Shown one piece after another: positions 12,771-23,111 of a stretch of 64,000 nucleotides of DNA (positions are counted from its first letter, which is position 1; each line of letters opens with the position of its first letter). A model generated the notes under the pieces. The model did not search any database, was not told the DNA's origin, and saw nothing but the letters and a program-made list of their open reading frames with translations. The translations under genes were made by a program, and so were the position numbers. This DNA comes from Asterella californica (lineage: Eukaryota > Streptophyta > Marchantiopsida > Marchantiales > Aytoniaceae), in NCBI GenBank assembly GCA_036924285.1, contig JAYKYS010000004.1:930001-994000 (forward strand), in the 5' to 3' direction.

Positions 12771-14251
12771 TGTCGTGATGTGAATCATTTGACATAGTAA
12801 ATGATTCACTTATCACTGCTGTCGCGTTACTTAGCGCATGTTATTTCTACTCCGACACTTGACGTTTAGTAGTCTTAGAAGTTAGCTCTGTACTGTTCTT
12901 AGTCTTTTATGCTTATGGTTGACACCTTTTGCATATGGTGTTAACTCTGTCAAATACTTTGGATCCTAGTAGGTTGGTAGTATGACATTTATCTTGTTCA
13001 AGCATTCGTACGCTTGTGCAAGTAAATTCATACTTATCTATGATACTCAATGTACATGACTTAGATTTACCATGTAGATAGGGGTTTGAACTCATGGGTT
13101 GTACTTACTTGTCGCCCATGCACGCTTTCTAGCTGATTTAAGTTATTTTTCGGGGCTGCGTGTCGTTTTAGGTAGTTTAAGTTTTACGCTGGCACTCTAG
13201 GGAGCTTGACGTGGTAGCCTATGAGTAAAACTAAGTTGCCACGTGGTTTAGGGTACTAAAGGACAACCAAGTGGAGCTATGAACTCCCATTGGTCTGTTT
13301 TTGTCTTTTGTTAAACTCTAAATTTAGAAATAGAGCTCTAGAGTGGAGTTCGAGCAATTTGTGAGGGTACTGCGAAATCTGAGAGCACAGGGAGATAGAG
13401 CTCGTCGAGCCAAGCACTGTCAGCGAAAAGTTTGATCGATTTGAAGCAATAAACAAGGAGTTATGGCTGATTGAAGTTCGATTTGTGTCAGAATTGAAGC
13501 ACTTCTGTTCAATTTGGGGTTTTGAGTGTCATTTGCAGCAGAATCGAGGAAATCGCTTCAAAACTTCGTGGCTGTGTTCACTGTCAGCAGGGCTACGACT
13601 GTCTCCAAATTTTCATGTCAATTGAGTCAGTGAGTAATTCAGGGCGACCGCTGAAGTAGAGGGGGTCCAAAAAGCTCTCAATCTGGAGCAGCAACTTCAG
13701 AGAGCGAGATCTGGAGTTCTGTGTGGAATCAGGAGGCCCAACTTCACAGGAGTGTTCAACAAGCTGTGTACTGCAAATCCTGTAAGAAACTTTGGAATTG
13801 ATCGAGCCAATCCACTGTTCTAGGTCGAAATAGCTGTCTGGGTACCAGAAACTGCCGTAATTTCTCTACTCAGAAAGTTTCTGTTCATATCTTAGTGCTC
13901 TGAATTGATCTGAAGCTGAAATTTCGTATGTGTATCCAGTAGAACCTCATTTACATGTAGGAGGAGTTCTGAGGTCTGAACCTTCACATATTTCTCAATC
14001 CTAAGTGTCAAAGTTCGCCATCTAATCTTATCATTGCTAGTTAAGCCTGAACTTTGCTTCCTGAACTTATCAGAAGAGCCTGGAGACTTATATGAGTGTT
14101 TTCAGTATCACCTTGAGACCTGAAGCCTATCCTGTGAGTAAACCAGCCACAGCCAGGAGCCGTACGCTTCCCTGAGTAGATTGCACACAGCCTTCAAGCT
14201 CATATCACAGCCAGAAGGTTCGCCCTTCCCAGGAAGACTCTCAATCCGACA
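12771..14251 (+). repeat. 5' LTR of the Ty3/gypsy element
   Basis: Starts TGTCGTGATG, ends CTCAATCCGACA, 1481 bp. Every stretch I compared with the 3' LTR is identical. Near its start, 12780-12790 and 12799-12809 form an 11-bp hairpin. The transcription start and polyadenylation site were not located. Confidence 0.96.
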
Positions 14252-14271
14252 TCTGGTGCTTCCACTGAGAG
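14252..14271 (+). other. Probable primer binding site
   Basis: Two bases after the LTR comes TGGTGCTTCCACTGAGAG (14254-14271). It starts with TGG, complementary to a tRNA CCA end. Its complement fits the 3' end of a tRNA: N73 plus CCA, a 7-nt acceptor strand and a T-stem strand beginning with C61. It is not the usual initiator-Met site (TGGTATCAGAGC), and I could not assign the tRNA. Confidence 0.65.
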
Positions 14272-14319
14272 CTCTTGGGGTGATTGATTGAGAAGGTTGA
14301 GTTGCTACAAGGAGAAGAG

Positions 14320-16875
14320 ATGGATCGCAAGAGCGGAGCTGCTGCTGTTGCCTCTGGAGTTGGAGCATCAACGTCTACTGCTGCACCGTCAACTGCACCT
14401 GCGTCTTCTACAGCGACATCTGCATCTGGTCTGGACACGGCTGAGATCTTGAAGACGCTTGCGGCCCTGGTCCAACAACATCCGATCGTTGGAGGGGGTG
14501 AGTTAAAATCCACCAAGGCTTTGCAAGCGATAGTGAATAGGTGTGGAAGGTTTGAAGGTAGAGATATTTCTAGATATCTGCGTGAGTATAGAGGAGAGAT
14601 GGAGCTGGTTAGGGTTACAGATGCTGAGATGATAGCAAGCTTTGAGTTAGCTGTCATTCCTGAGTTGCGGGACCAAGTTAGGGATGTACAGAGAAGAAAT
14701 CTTGGAGTCTGGATGAGTTTTGAGCGATCTCTTCGAGAGGAGTTTCTTGAGGAGGATTCAGAGAGAGTTACTAGAAGGACATTTCTAGACTGGGTTGAGC
14801 AGCAACCTGGTCGTATTATGAGCCTGAGTGAGTTGCTGAGAGAGTTTGATCGGAGATACCGACAACTTTCAACTCTAGAGCGAATCACCCTAGATGCTAG
14901 GAAAACAGAGCTTTTCCTGCAGGCTACCGATGATGTTACGGCAGATCGGTTATGTTTTATGTTGGCCGATCGATCTGCTGAGGGAGGTGTTACTATGGAT
15001 TGGGGGAGAGTTGAGGATGCTGTGGCTGTACTGACAAGGCAGAGGAGGGGAAGAGTGGCTGTGGGAGGACGTCCGCTTGCAGAAGTGGTCACTCCACCTT
15101 ATGCTACTCTTCAAGTACAGCAACCTTTGGCCCCTGCTCCCAGACCTGTTGTCCCAGCTGCAGTTCCTTTGATGCCAGTTGTGCCAGCTCCAGCACAAAG
15201 GGCACCTGTTCAGAGACCTGCGGAGAACCATGGTCAACAGAATCAGATTGAAGATATGATTCGGCAGATGCGAGAGCTGAAGGTAGAGCTAGCTGGATTG
15301 CAGAGAGAGCAGCCACCGGCGCTTGATGCTGCACGTCCAAGAGGTGCTCCTGTCCGTAGGTGTATTTGGTGTGACAGTCCTGATCACTTCCGAGGAGACT
15401 GTCAAGAGCTCACAGCTGCTTTGCGAGATGGTGTGGTTCGCTATCAGAACGGTAGGCTGCACCTTTCTTCTACTGGAGAGCCGTTGAACACGCAGTTTGG
15501 GCGAGGAGGCATGAGGAGTCTACCTCAGATTGCTGCGGCGGCAACTGTACATGCATTGATGGCACCACCGGTAAATCCTGATGTATATGCTGGACATATT
15601 GAGGTTTCTTCTAGTCCTACGTTGCTAGATAGGACTGCTGAGAAGAGTATTGCCCCCATTCCTTCTGAAGTACTGAAGAGGGGAGCCGAGTCTATTCGTA
15701 AGGTCACAGGATGGGGAGATCCTGTAGATGCTGCTTCTATCAGAGCATTCTTGGATGTAGATAGACACGTTCATTGGCAGGATGCTTCTGTGGAGGAGAA
15801 GAGGCGGCGAGAAGCCTCTGAACTTGATACTGGAGTTCCTGAGGAGATTGGGGATAGACGGAGAGTCACAAGGAGACGAGCGGCTCTTCCTGAAGACATC
15901 CCGTCTACTTCTGCAGCTCCTCCACCTGCACCAGGTCCTATGGAGGACGTGCAGAGATCCCAACAGGAGTCAACGACTGCTGGTAGGCGGTTTACTGCCC
16001 AAGAGAAGGGGAAGGGACCGGCTTACAAGTTGGCAGCTGATATTGAAACTTCTACTAATCTGAAGAGTATCTTGGAGCAGAGGATACTGGATGCGCGAAT
16101 CGAGTTTTCTCTTCGAGAAGTTCTTGGTATTGCAAAGAGGGAGTTTCACGAACTGATCATCGACATCATCAAGCGCAAGAGACAGGTGATGTCCGAGCAG
16201 GTAGAGAGTCAGATGATAGATGTAGTAGGAGCTTCTCTGAATGATGCAGAGTTTGGAAAGGTGCATTTTCAGGAAGCTGATGACAAGAGATACCAGCAAG
16301 AAGCGTTGGTTGCTGGTACCGACACTATTGAGTTCAACGATGAGGAAGATGGTGAGGAGAGTCCAGCTAGTGAAAGTGATTTCAGAAAGAGACATTGGGC
16401 TCGTGCCACAACTGCTACACGAGTTCGTCTTGGAAGTTTGGCTGAACCTGTTGCTGCTTTAGTTGATCACGGATCTGAGATCAACATCATGTCACGGGAG
16501 GTGTACGAGAGGGGTCAGTGGCCTATCGAGCTAAACCATGGTTGGGTGTTACGTGCTGCAAACAACCAGAAAGGTGAGCTATACGGCGCTTGTCCTAACG
16601 TGAAGGTGAAGATAGGTGATGTGGATGTGGATCAACATTTCTTCGTGCAATCTTCTGCTTCATATCCTGTGATTCTTGGTCAGCCTTATATCACTGCGGT
16701 TCGAATGGAGACCAAGGTGATGGATGATGGATCTCATTATGCTAGGATCCGTAGTCCAGATGATAGACGTTCTGTGCAGTTTCTGACCGTTCGTACGAAC
16801 CACGAACGAAACCGTCAAACTTTGAGGGATTCTCCTATCTGTAGGGGTAAGGGTTTTCTGAAACCACTCTCGTAG
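14320..16875 (+). CDS. gag: Gag-protease polyprotein of the Ty3/gypsy element
   Basis: An 851-residue frame from the first ATG after the leader. The N-terminal part is rich in Ala, Ser and Thr, followed by a capsid-like helical region. A zinc knuckle CIWCDSPDHFRGDC (C-x2-C-x4-H-x4-C) at about residues 348-361 should bind genomic RNA. A pepsin-like retroviral protease follows at about residues 700-800, with ALVDHGSEINIMS as the active-site strand and PVILGQPYI as the flap-side conserved strand. The active site reads D-H-G rather than D-S-G or D-T-G. The frame stops at 16873, inside a predicted pseudoknot, and pol continues in the -1 frame. The frame also opens earlier at a TTG (14284), which I do not use. 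Confidence 0.88.
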   Translation: MDRKSGAAAVASGVGASTSTAAPSTAPASSTATSASGLDTAEILKTLAALVQQHPIVGGGELKSTKALQAIVNRCGRFEGRDISRYLREYRGEMELVRVTDAEMIASFELAVIPELRDQVRDVQRRNLGVWMSFERSLREEFLEEDSERVTRRTFLDWVEQQPGRIMSLSELLREFDRRYRQLSTLERITLDARKTELFLQATDDVTADRLCFMLADRSAEGGVTMDWGRVEDAVAVLTRQRRGRVAVGGRPLAEVVTPPYATLQVQQPLAPAPRPVVPAAVPLMPVVPAPAQRAPVQRPAENHGQQNQIEDMIRQMRELKVELAGLQREQPPALDAARPRGAPVRRCIWCDSPDHFRGDCQELTAALRDGVVRYQNGRLHLSSTGEPLNTQFGRGGMRSLPQIAAAATVHALMAPPVNPDVYAGHIEVSSSPTLLDRTAEKSIAPIPSEVLKRGAESIRKVTGWGDPVDAASIRAFLDVDRHVHWQDASVEEKRRREASELDTGVPEEIGDRRRVTRRRAALPEDIPSTSAAPPPAPGPMEDVQRSQQESTTAGRRFTAQEKGKGPAYKLAADIETSTNLKSILEQRILDARIEFSLREVLGIAKREFHELIIDIIKRKRQVMSEQVESQMIDVVGASLNDAEFGKVHFQEADDKRYQQEALVAGTDTIEFNDEEDGEESPASESDFRKRHWARATTATRVRLGSLAEPVAALVDHGSEINIMSREVYERGQWPIELNHGWVLRAANNQKGELYGACPNVKVKIGDVDVDQHFFVQSSASYPVILGQPYITAVRMETKVMDDGSHYARIRSPDDRRSVQFLTVRTNHERNRQTLRDSPICRGKGFLKPLS

Positions 16876-16919
16876 GACGGGATAGCGAGAGTGATGGATC
16901 TACTGCTACTATGATCCCG
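16851..16919 (+). promoter_or_regulatory. Putative programmed -1 ribosomal frameshift signal
   Basis: Slippery heptamer GGGTTTT at 16851-16857 is read in the gag frame as G GGT TTT, the required X XXY YYZ phasing. After a 7-nt spacer, 16865-16872 (cactctcg) pairs perfectly with 16886-16893 (cgagagtg). The loop segment 16878-16883 (cgggat) pairs perfectly with 16914-16919 (atcccg), giving an H-type pseudoknot with stems of 8 and 6 bp and loops of 5, 2 and 20 nt. The gag stop codon (16873-16875) lies in the first loop. From the slip, the -1 frame is open into pol. Confidence 0.8.
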
Positions 16920-19900
16920 CTTGAGCAGCCTGAGGGATCACAGGAGGTTGATGGAAAGGCTGCTCAAGATTCAGAAAGTAGTTGCACTATGCATAGTTGG
17001 AAATCTGGGTTGATGGCTTTCAGTTCTGATGATTGGAGTGAGTTCACACGGATGGAGGATTTGATTGAGAAAAGTAGAAGGCAGATGGAGAGGTGTGCAG
17101 CAAATCTGCGTTGTACAGGAGTTCTGAAGGAAGATGAGATGATTTCTGGTGTTTATGAGGAGTTTGTAGGTGTGCAGTCTTTTGTTTGTTGGCTGGATGG
17201 TGTAGATAGGTTGATGGAACAGATGGGAGGTAGGGTGGTGATCCCCATCCATTCTCGTGAAGTCTATGAGGAAATTATCTCGTACTTGCGATATCGTCCT
17301 CATCCGAGACTGGAGAATGGATGGAAGGATGCAGTCTGTTGGTGTGGCTTACATCAGGAAGCGGAAGTACACGCCAAGTATAAAGCTGTAGCGAGGAAGG
17401 TGAGACCTGTGGTGACCCAATTACCTGTTGATTCTCAGCAGCAGATGGAGTTAGCGGCTGCTGAGCCTGTGCTTAGAGATCCTACACAGGTAGGACACAA
17501 GTTTACTCAGGAGACACTCGAGCAGCTCCAGATAGGAGGGGGTGGCTTCTTGACTGAAGAGGAGAAACGAGCTTTTGAACAGATGATAGTTAGCCATGGT
17601 AAGGCATTTTCTTTCTCGGCTGAGGAGATAGGTTGTGTGGATCCTAGTGTGATAGCTCCGATGGTTATCTTCACTGTTCCTCACGTACCTTGGGATTTGA
17701 AGCCGATTCCAGTCCCTCGTGCCTTGCTACCGAAGGTGATTGAGTTACTGAAGGAGAGGATGCAGATGGGTATTCTTGAACCATCTATGGCTCCGTACTC
17801 TAGCCGATGGTTCACAGTACCTAAGAAGACAGGAGCTCTACGCTTCATCCAAGACTTGCAGCCTGCCAACAACATCACGATTCGAAACGTTGGAACATGA
17901 CCTGTGGTTGATGAAGTAGCTGAGGCGTTTGCTGGAAGGTCAATCTATTCTATTGGAGATCTGTTTTCAGGTTATGATCAGTTTCAGCTTGCTTTGGAGA
18001 GTAGAGACTTGACTACCATGCGTACACCTTTGGGATTGATGCGGATGTGTACCCTTCCTCAGGGTGCGACAAACTCAGTAGCTCATATGCAAAATGCGAT
18101 GCATAAGGTGTTACGAGAGTTTGTGCCTGAGGTCACTATCCCGTTTCTGGATGATATTCCCATGAAAGGCTGTCCGGTGGAGGACAAGGACGAAGCAGTG
18201 ACTTCTGATGGTTGCAGAAAGTTCGTTGCAGACCACATTCGAGATGTGGAGAAGATTCTGATGCGTTTGGAGAAGGTACACCTCACTCTATCAGGTACCA
18301 AATCTCGCTTTGGGATGTCAGAGATTGTGGTAGTAGGTCATCTGTGTGGTACTTTTGGGAGGCGTCCGAACCCAGAAAAGGTAGATGCTATAGCAAGGAT
18401 AGCTGACTGCACCAACATCACTGAGGTTCGACGGTTCTTAGGAGCTTGTGTGTTCTTTCGTGTGAGTATTCCTCATTATGCACATATTGCCGAGCCTCTA
18501 TATGCACTTCTGAGAAAGGGAAGGAGGTTTACTTGGCGGCAAGAACATCATGAGACGATGGAGCAGCTGAAGGAGATTCTGAAGTCTCCACCTATACTAA
18601 GGAGGCTTAGCTACGAGAGCGGGAGACCTGTGGTACTGACTGTTGATACGAGTCCAAAGACGATTGGATGGGCCGTTGGCCAAGAAGATGCAGAAGATGT
18701 GCGGTTTGTTTCAAGGTTTGGAGCTCGGATCTTAACAGATAGACAGCGTAACTATCCTCAAGTGAAGCGTGAGTTGTGGGGAGCTGTTACTGCTATGAAG
18801 GTAGATCGAGAGTTCTTGATAGGAGCTCATGTGATACTAGAAACAGATTGTTTGCCTTTGTTGGTATGATAGCAAACTGCAATACACCAGACATAGCAAT
18901 GCTACGATGGATTGCTTATGTCCGGAGTCTAAACCCTGAGCTAAAGCATATAGCAGGGAAAGACAATCCAGTTGCAGATATGTTGTCTAGGGCTCGTTAT
19001 ACAGATGAGGATGAGATGTTTGCAGAGGTGGAGAATGAAGAGAAGAGAGACGTTTGGTGCCAAGTTGGTCAGCAGACTTCAGACTTGGAACCACTGCCGT
19101 TCAATGAGGGGTTCTACTCAGAAAGGTTCCGTAATATTGGATTTTATCTGAGTTCGTTATCCAGAAGAGAAGGATGGAGTGATGCAGAGTTCAAGGAGAT
19201 CAGACGGAAGGCGTATAGTTATCTTCTACGTGAGGGTTATCTGTGGAAACGTCCGAAGAGAAGAGATGGGATGCTTACTAGAGTGGTGGATGATCAACCG
19301 ACAAAGCTTAATCTGCTGAAGGAGTTTCATGATACCTTATGGGCTGGACATCGTGGAGTCTGGGCTACATACACGAAGCTGAAGGAGCGTTACTAGTGGA
19401 AGGGTTTGTATCAAGACGTGGTGGACTTTGTTGGGTCGTGTCTGCACTGCCAGTTCTACTCTAAGGTCCGTTACAGAGATGGGCTTGTACCTACTTATCC
19501 ACCTAGTATTCATTTTCAGTGGGTTCTTGATCTTGTGATGATGCCACCGGGGTTATGGGGGATGCGTTACTTGGTGTTGGCTCGAGAGGATCTCTCCAAC
19601 TATGTGGAGGGACGAGCACTACGGACGAAGACTACAGAGAATATCTGCCGGTTCGTGCTTGAAGATATCATCTGTCGCTATGGATCGGTTGGGAGATTAC
19701 GTGCAGATAGAGGCGAGTTGAGAGGCGCTGAAGTGAAGGAGTTTTTTGCTCGTTATGGAGTAAAGCTTCGGCTTACCACTGCTATGAATCCAGAGGGCAT
19801 TGGTAAGAGTGAACGGGGACACCCTTCTATTGTTCATGCTTTAGTGAAAGCATGTGATGGTAGGTCTAGAGAATGGCCGAGACTACTTCCATTTGCTTTG

Positions 19901-20509
19901 TGGGCTGATAGAACTACACACTGTACCACGACTGGTTATATGCCAGTTGAGCTTATGCTGGGGCAGAAGCCGATCATGCCTGCTGAGGAGTACTTTCCCA
20001 CGTGGGCTACACTACCGTGGGAAGATGGTATAAATCGTGCTTCACTCCTTGCTTTACGTATTAGGCAGTTGGAGCGAAGGGAGGAGGATCTTGCTGATGC
20101 GCAGGAGAGGCTGAAGGTGGCTCGAGTCAGAAACAAGGAACGTTTTGACAAGACTCACCGACTACGACCGAAGCCAATACATGTTGGTGACTGGGTTCTG
20201 GTATATGATAGCACGTTGGAGAATCAGCACTCTACACTTCGTAAGTTCTCTCGAAGATGGTTCGGGCCTTATGTTGTGCTAGATGTGTATGAGAATGCCA
20301 CCTATAGTTTGCGTGAGTTGGACGGTACTCTTTTGAAGCTATCTGTGGCTGGCAAACGTGTGAAACTGTTCAAGAGACGCGGAGGGTCAGTTGAGTTATT
20401 CAACTTTCTGGAGTCAGAGCTGAGGACAACAAGAGACGAAGACGTCCCAGTGTCTGATGAGGCTGAGGCGGAGGAGAGCGATGATGATGAGGATCAAACA
20501 GAAGACTGA
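16857..20509 (+). pseudogene. pol: Pol (reverse transcriptase, RNase H, integrase), broken
   Basis: The frame entered by the -1 slip runs through a variable linker into reverse transcriptase: PIPVPRALLPKVIELL, WFTVPKKTGALRFIQDLQPA, LGLMRMCTLPQGATNS and the catalytic FLDD (18144-18155). RNase H follows: VVLTVDTSPKTIGWAVG, NYPQVKRELWGAV and ETDCLPLL. Integrase has an HHCC finger (H-x3-H near 19330, SCLHCQ), the core acidic residues in VLDLVMMP, LRADRGE and NPEGIGKSERGH, and a GPY/F module (RRWFGPYVV) without a chromodomain. Three lesions break it: TGA at 17898-17900 just after NIRNVGT-like sequence of the RT, a one-base loss near 18862-18865 that shifts the frame in RNase H, and TAG at 19394-19396 in the integrase finger. 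Each alters a single codon or base, so decay is recent. Confidence 0.93.
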
Positions 20510-20555
20510 GGAGATTGGCACATACCGGAGGATGTGCAGCTTCAGAGGGGGTGGA
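20510..20555 (+). other. 3' untranslated segment and polypurine tract
   Basis: A short spacer after the pol stop ends in the purine-rich agagggggtgga (20544-20555) directly before the 3' LTR. This is the expected primer site for plus-strand DNA synthesis. Confidence 0.75.
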
Positions 20556-22036
20556 TGTCGTGATGTGAATCATTTGACATAGTAAATGATTCACTTATCA
20601 CTGCTGTCGCGTTACTTAGCGCATGTTATTTCTACTCCGACACTTGACGTTTAGTAGTCTTAGAAGTTAGCTCTGTACTGTTCTTAGTCTTTTATGCTTA
20701 TGGTTGACACCTTTTGCATATGGTGTTAACTCTGTCAAATACTTTGGATCCTAGTAGGTTGGTAGTATGACATTTATCTTGTTCAAGCATTCGTACGCTT
20801 GTGCAAGTAAATTCATACTTATCTATGATACTCAATGTACATGACTTAGATTTACCATGTAGATAGGGGTTTGAACTCATGGGTTGTACTTACTTGTCGC
20901 CCATGCACGCTTTCTAGCTGATTTAAGTTATTTTTCGGGGCTGCGTGTCGTTTTAGGTAGTTTAAGTTTTACGCTGGCACTCTAGGGAGCTTGACGTGGT
21001 AGCCTATGAGTAAAACTAAGTTGCCACGTGGTTTAGGGTACTAAAGGACAACCAAGTGGAGCTATGAACTCCCATTGGTCTGTTTTTGTCTTTTGTTAAA
21101 CTCTAAATTTAGAAATAGAGCTCTAGAGTGGAGTTCGAGCAATTTGTGAGGGTACTGCGAAATCTGAGAGCACAGGGAGATAGAGCTCGTCGAGCCAAGC
21201 ACTGTCAGCGAAAAGTTTGATCGATTTGAAGCAATAAACAAGGAGTTATGGCTGATTGAAGTTCGATTTGTGTCAGAATTGAAGCACTTCTGTTCAATTT
21301 GGGGTTTTGAGTGTCATTTGCAGCAGAATCGAGGAAATCGCTTCAAAACTTCGTGGCTGTGTTCACTGTCAGCAGGGCTACGACTGTCTCCAAATTTTCA
21401 TGTCAATTGAGTCAGTGAGTAATTCAGGGCGACCGCTGAAGTAGAGGGGGTCCAAAAAGCTCTCAATCTGGAGCAGCAACTTCAGAGAGCGAGATCTGGA
21501 GTTCTGTGTGGAATCAGGAGGCCCAACTTCACAGGAGTGTTCAACAAGCTGTGTACTGCAAATCCTGTAAGAAACTTTGGAATTGATCGAGCCAATCCAC
21601 TGTTCTAGGTCGAAATAGCTGTCTGGGTACCAGAAACTGCCGTAATTTCTCTACTCAGAAAGTTTCTGTTCATATCTTAGTGCTCTGAATTGATCTGAAG
21701 CTGAAATTTCGTATGTGTATCCAGTAGAACCTCATTTACATGTAGGAGGAGTTCTGAGGTCTGAACCTTCACATATTTCTCAATCCTAAGTGTCAAAGTT
21801 CGCCATCTAATCTTATCATTGCTAGTTAAGCCTGAACTTTGCTTCCTGAACTTATCAGAAGAGCCTGGAGACTTATATGAGTGTTTTCAGTATCACCTTG
21901 AGACCTGAAGCCTATCCTGTGAGTAAACCAGCCACAGCCAGGAGCCGTACGCTTCCCTGAGTAGATTGCACACAGCCTTCAAGCTCATATCACAGCCAGA
22001 AGGTTCGCCCTTCCCAGGAAGACTCTCAATCCGACA
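20556..22036 (+). repeat. 3' LTR of the Ty3/gypsy element
   Basis: The same 1481 bp as the 5' LTR, beginning TGTCGTGATG and ending CCGACA; no difference was found in the stretches compared. Followed by CCGC, the proposed target duplication. Confidence 0.96.
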
Positions 22037-22960
22037 CCGCTCGCATACAACGTTGTAGGATGTTAGGTCAAGTTGAAGAGTATAGTAGAGCTGCTAGAGC
22101 ATTGCATCCTTTTGTCAATGGCATGCCTTACTGAAGAGACGATCACTTCGTTGTTTTTTATTCACCCTCGATAGGTCTTGTGTACAACTCCACGTCTATC
22201 TTTTGGAGGTCTGCCTAGGATGGTCTACAACCTACGAGATTATTTCCAGACAGACGACGTGGTTTGATGAAGCTTTTTCAGATAGCGGCAGTAGTAGCTC
22301 AGAGACATATTCCACATTCATAGCTTAGCTACTAAGGCAACTAGACTTTTGATCATGATGAAGGATGACGGAGAGATTCGATCGATAGTCATCGACGAGA
22401 TTCTCTTATGACTTAATGGTCATACCATTGTTCTTCAGCTTCGAGATATTTTTCAGGACCACCTTTGTCCACATCAGTTTGGAGTCGCGACGTTTGGAGA
22501 TTGTGAGTCTGTGTCCTTCGGCATTAAGGTGGACATCCATCCCAATTGGATTGTCCTAGTGGACGTGGAAAATGCTTTTAACAATATTTCTTGTGCTTTC
22601 ACCTTTAGGGAGCTCATGGATGCGGTGGATCTCTGACGAGTGTCGTTCATTTTGTGCTATCGTTTTATGGTTCTTCTTTCTCTCTTTATTACCAGCACGA
22701 TCTCTCGAAGAGGCAGTTACATTCATCAATTCTGCTGTAGATACTCATCAAGGAGACTTTTGGATGGACCTCCCTTTGTCTTAGTTCATTGTAGAGCTCT
22801 CTCGACCACCGTCTTGGTTGCTCCAGGTTGTGTCTTTCCATCTCTAGTTGATGACATGCATATCGTAGGTCTGACGGACCAAGTCTGTGATTTCTTTGAT
22901 CACCTCGTCTCTCAATTGACCTTGGTAGGGTTGAGAGTGAACGTTGTCACGTCAATTTGA
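22037..22960 (+). pseudogene. Right part of the interrupted reverse-transcriptase element
   Basis: Continues the element cut by the Ty3/gypsy insertion. In scattered plus-strand frames it reads ARIQRCRMLGQVEEYSRAAR, then IVLVDVENAFNNISCAFTF (palm motif with the first catalytic Asp), then FPSLVDDMHIVGLTDQV (motif C, with V-D-D for the usual A-D-D) and LVSQLTLVGLRVN. This is the core of a non-LTR-type reverse transcriptase. Many stops and frameshifts separate the blocks. The similarity ends at about 22960, where an inverted repeat begins. Confidence 0.65.
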
Positions 22961-23110
22961 CACCTCGGTTAGGTTGACCGAGTGCGGGATGACTAATCCC
23001 GGTAGGGCCGTTAGTGCCGTTTTTGAGATAGCCCACTAGAGGTATACTTCACAGGTAGGGCTTGGATACCTTAGTTCTTCGAGTTGAGTCTTCAAGCTCC
23101 TAGCTATGGT
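22946..23110 (+). repeat. Left arm of a 165-175 bp inverted repeat
   Basis: Diverged reverse complement of 23341-23515. Both arms share gtagggccgttagtgccgtt, aggtagggcttgga and agctcctagctatggt. The arms are separated by about 230 bp. Confidence 0.88.
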
Positions 23111-23111
23111 G

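Larger units (their letters stand above)
12771..22036 (+). mobile_element. Ty3/gypsy LTR retrotransposon, full length
   Basis: A 9266-bp element bounded by two direct 1481-bp LTRs that begin TGTCGTGATG and end CCGACA. A 4-bp CCGC follows the 3' LTR and precedes the 5' LTR, consistent with a target-site duplication, though 5 bp is more usual for Ty3. Inside, in order: primer binding site, gag with a zinc knuckle, aspartic protease, reverse transcriptase, RNase H and integrase, the gypsy domain order, then a purine tract. Gag-protease and pol are in different frames, joined by a likely -1 frameshift signal. Pol has two stops and one frameshift. It sits inside an older reverse-transcriptase element. 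Confidence 0.96.

Noticed and set aside
12913..13095. Identical 60-codon minus frames in both LTRs (also 20698-20880)
   Set aside because: They duplicate only because the LTRs do; no domain, and opposite to element transcription.
14284..14319. Longer gag frame starting at 14284
   Set aside because: The codon is TTG; the first in-frame ATG is at 14320.
17898..17900. Readthrough or second recoding at the internal TGA, and likewise the TAG at 19394
   Set aside because: No recognised readthrough context or structure was seen; single-base nonsense mutations are simpler.
18855..18870. A second programmed -1 frameshift in RNase H
   Set aside because: The shift is in the -1 sense but no phased slippery heptamer is present, and the break falls inside a conserved motif, so a one-base deletion is more likely.
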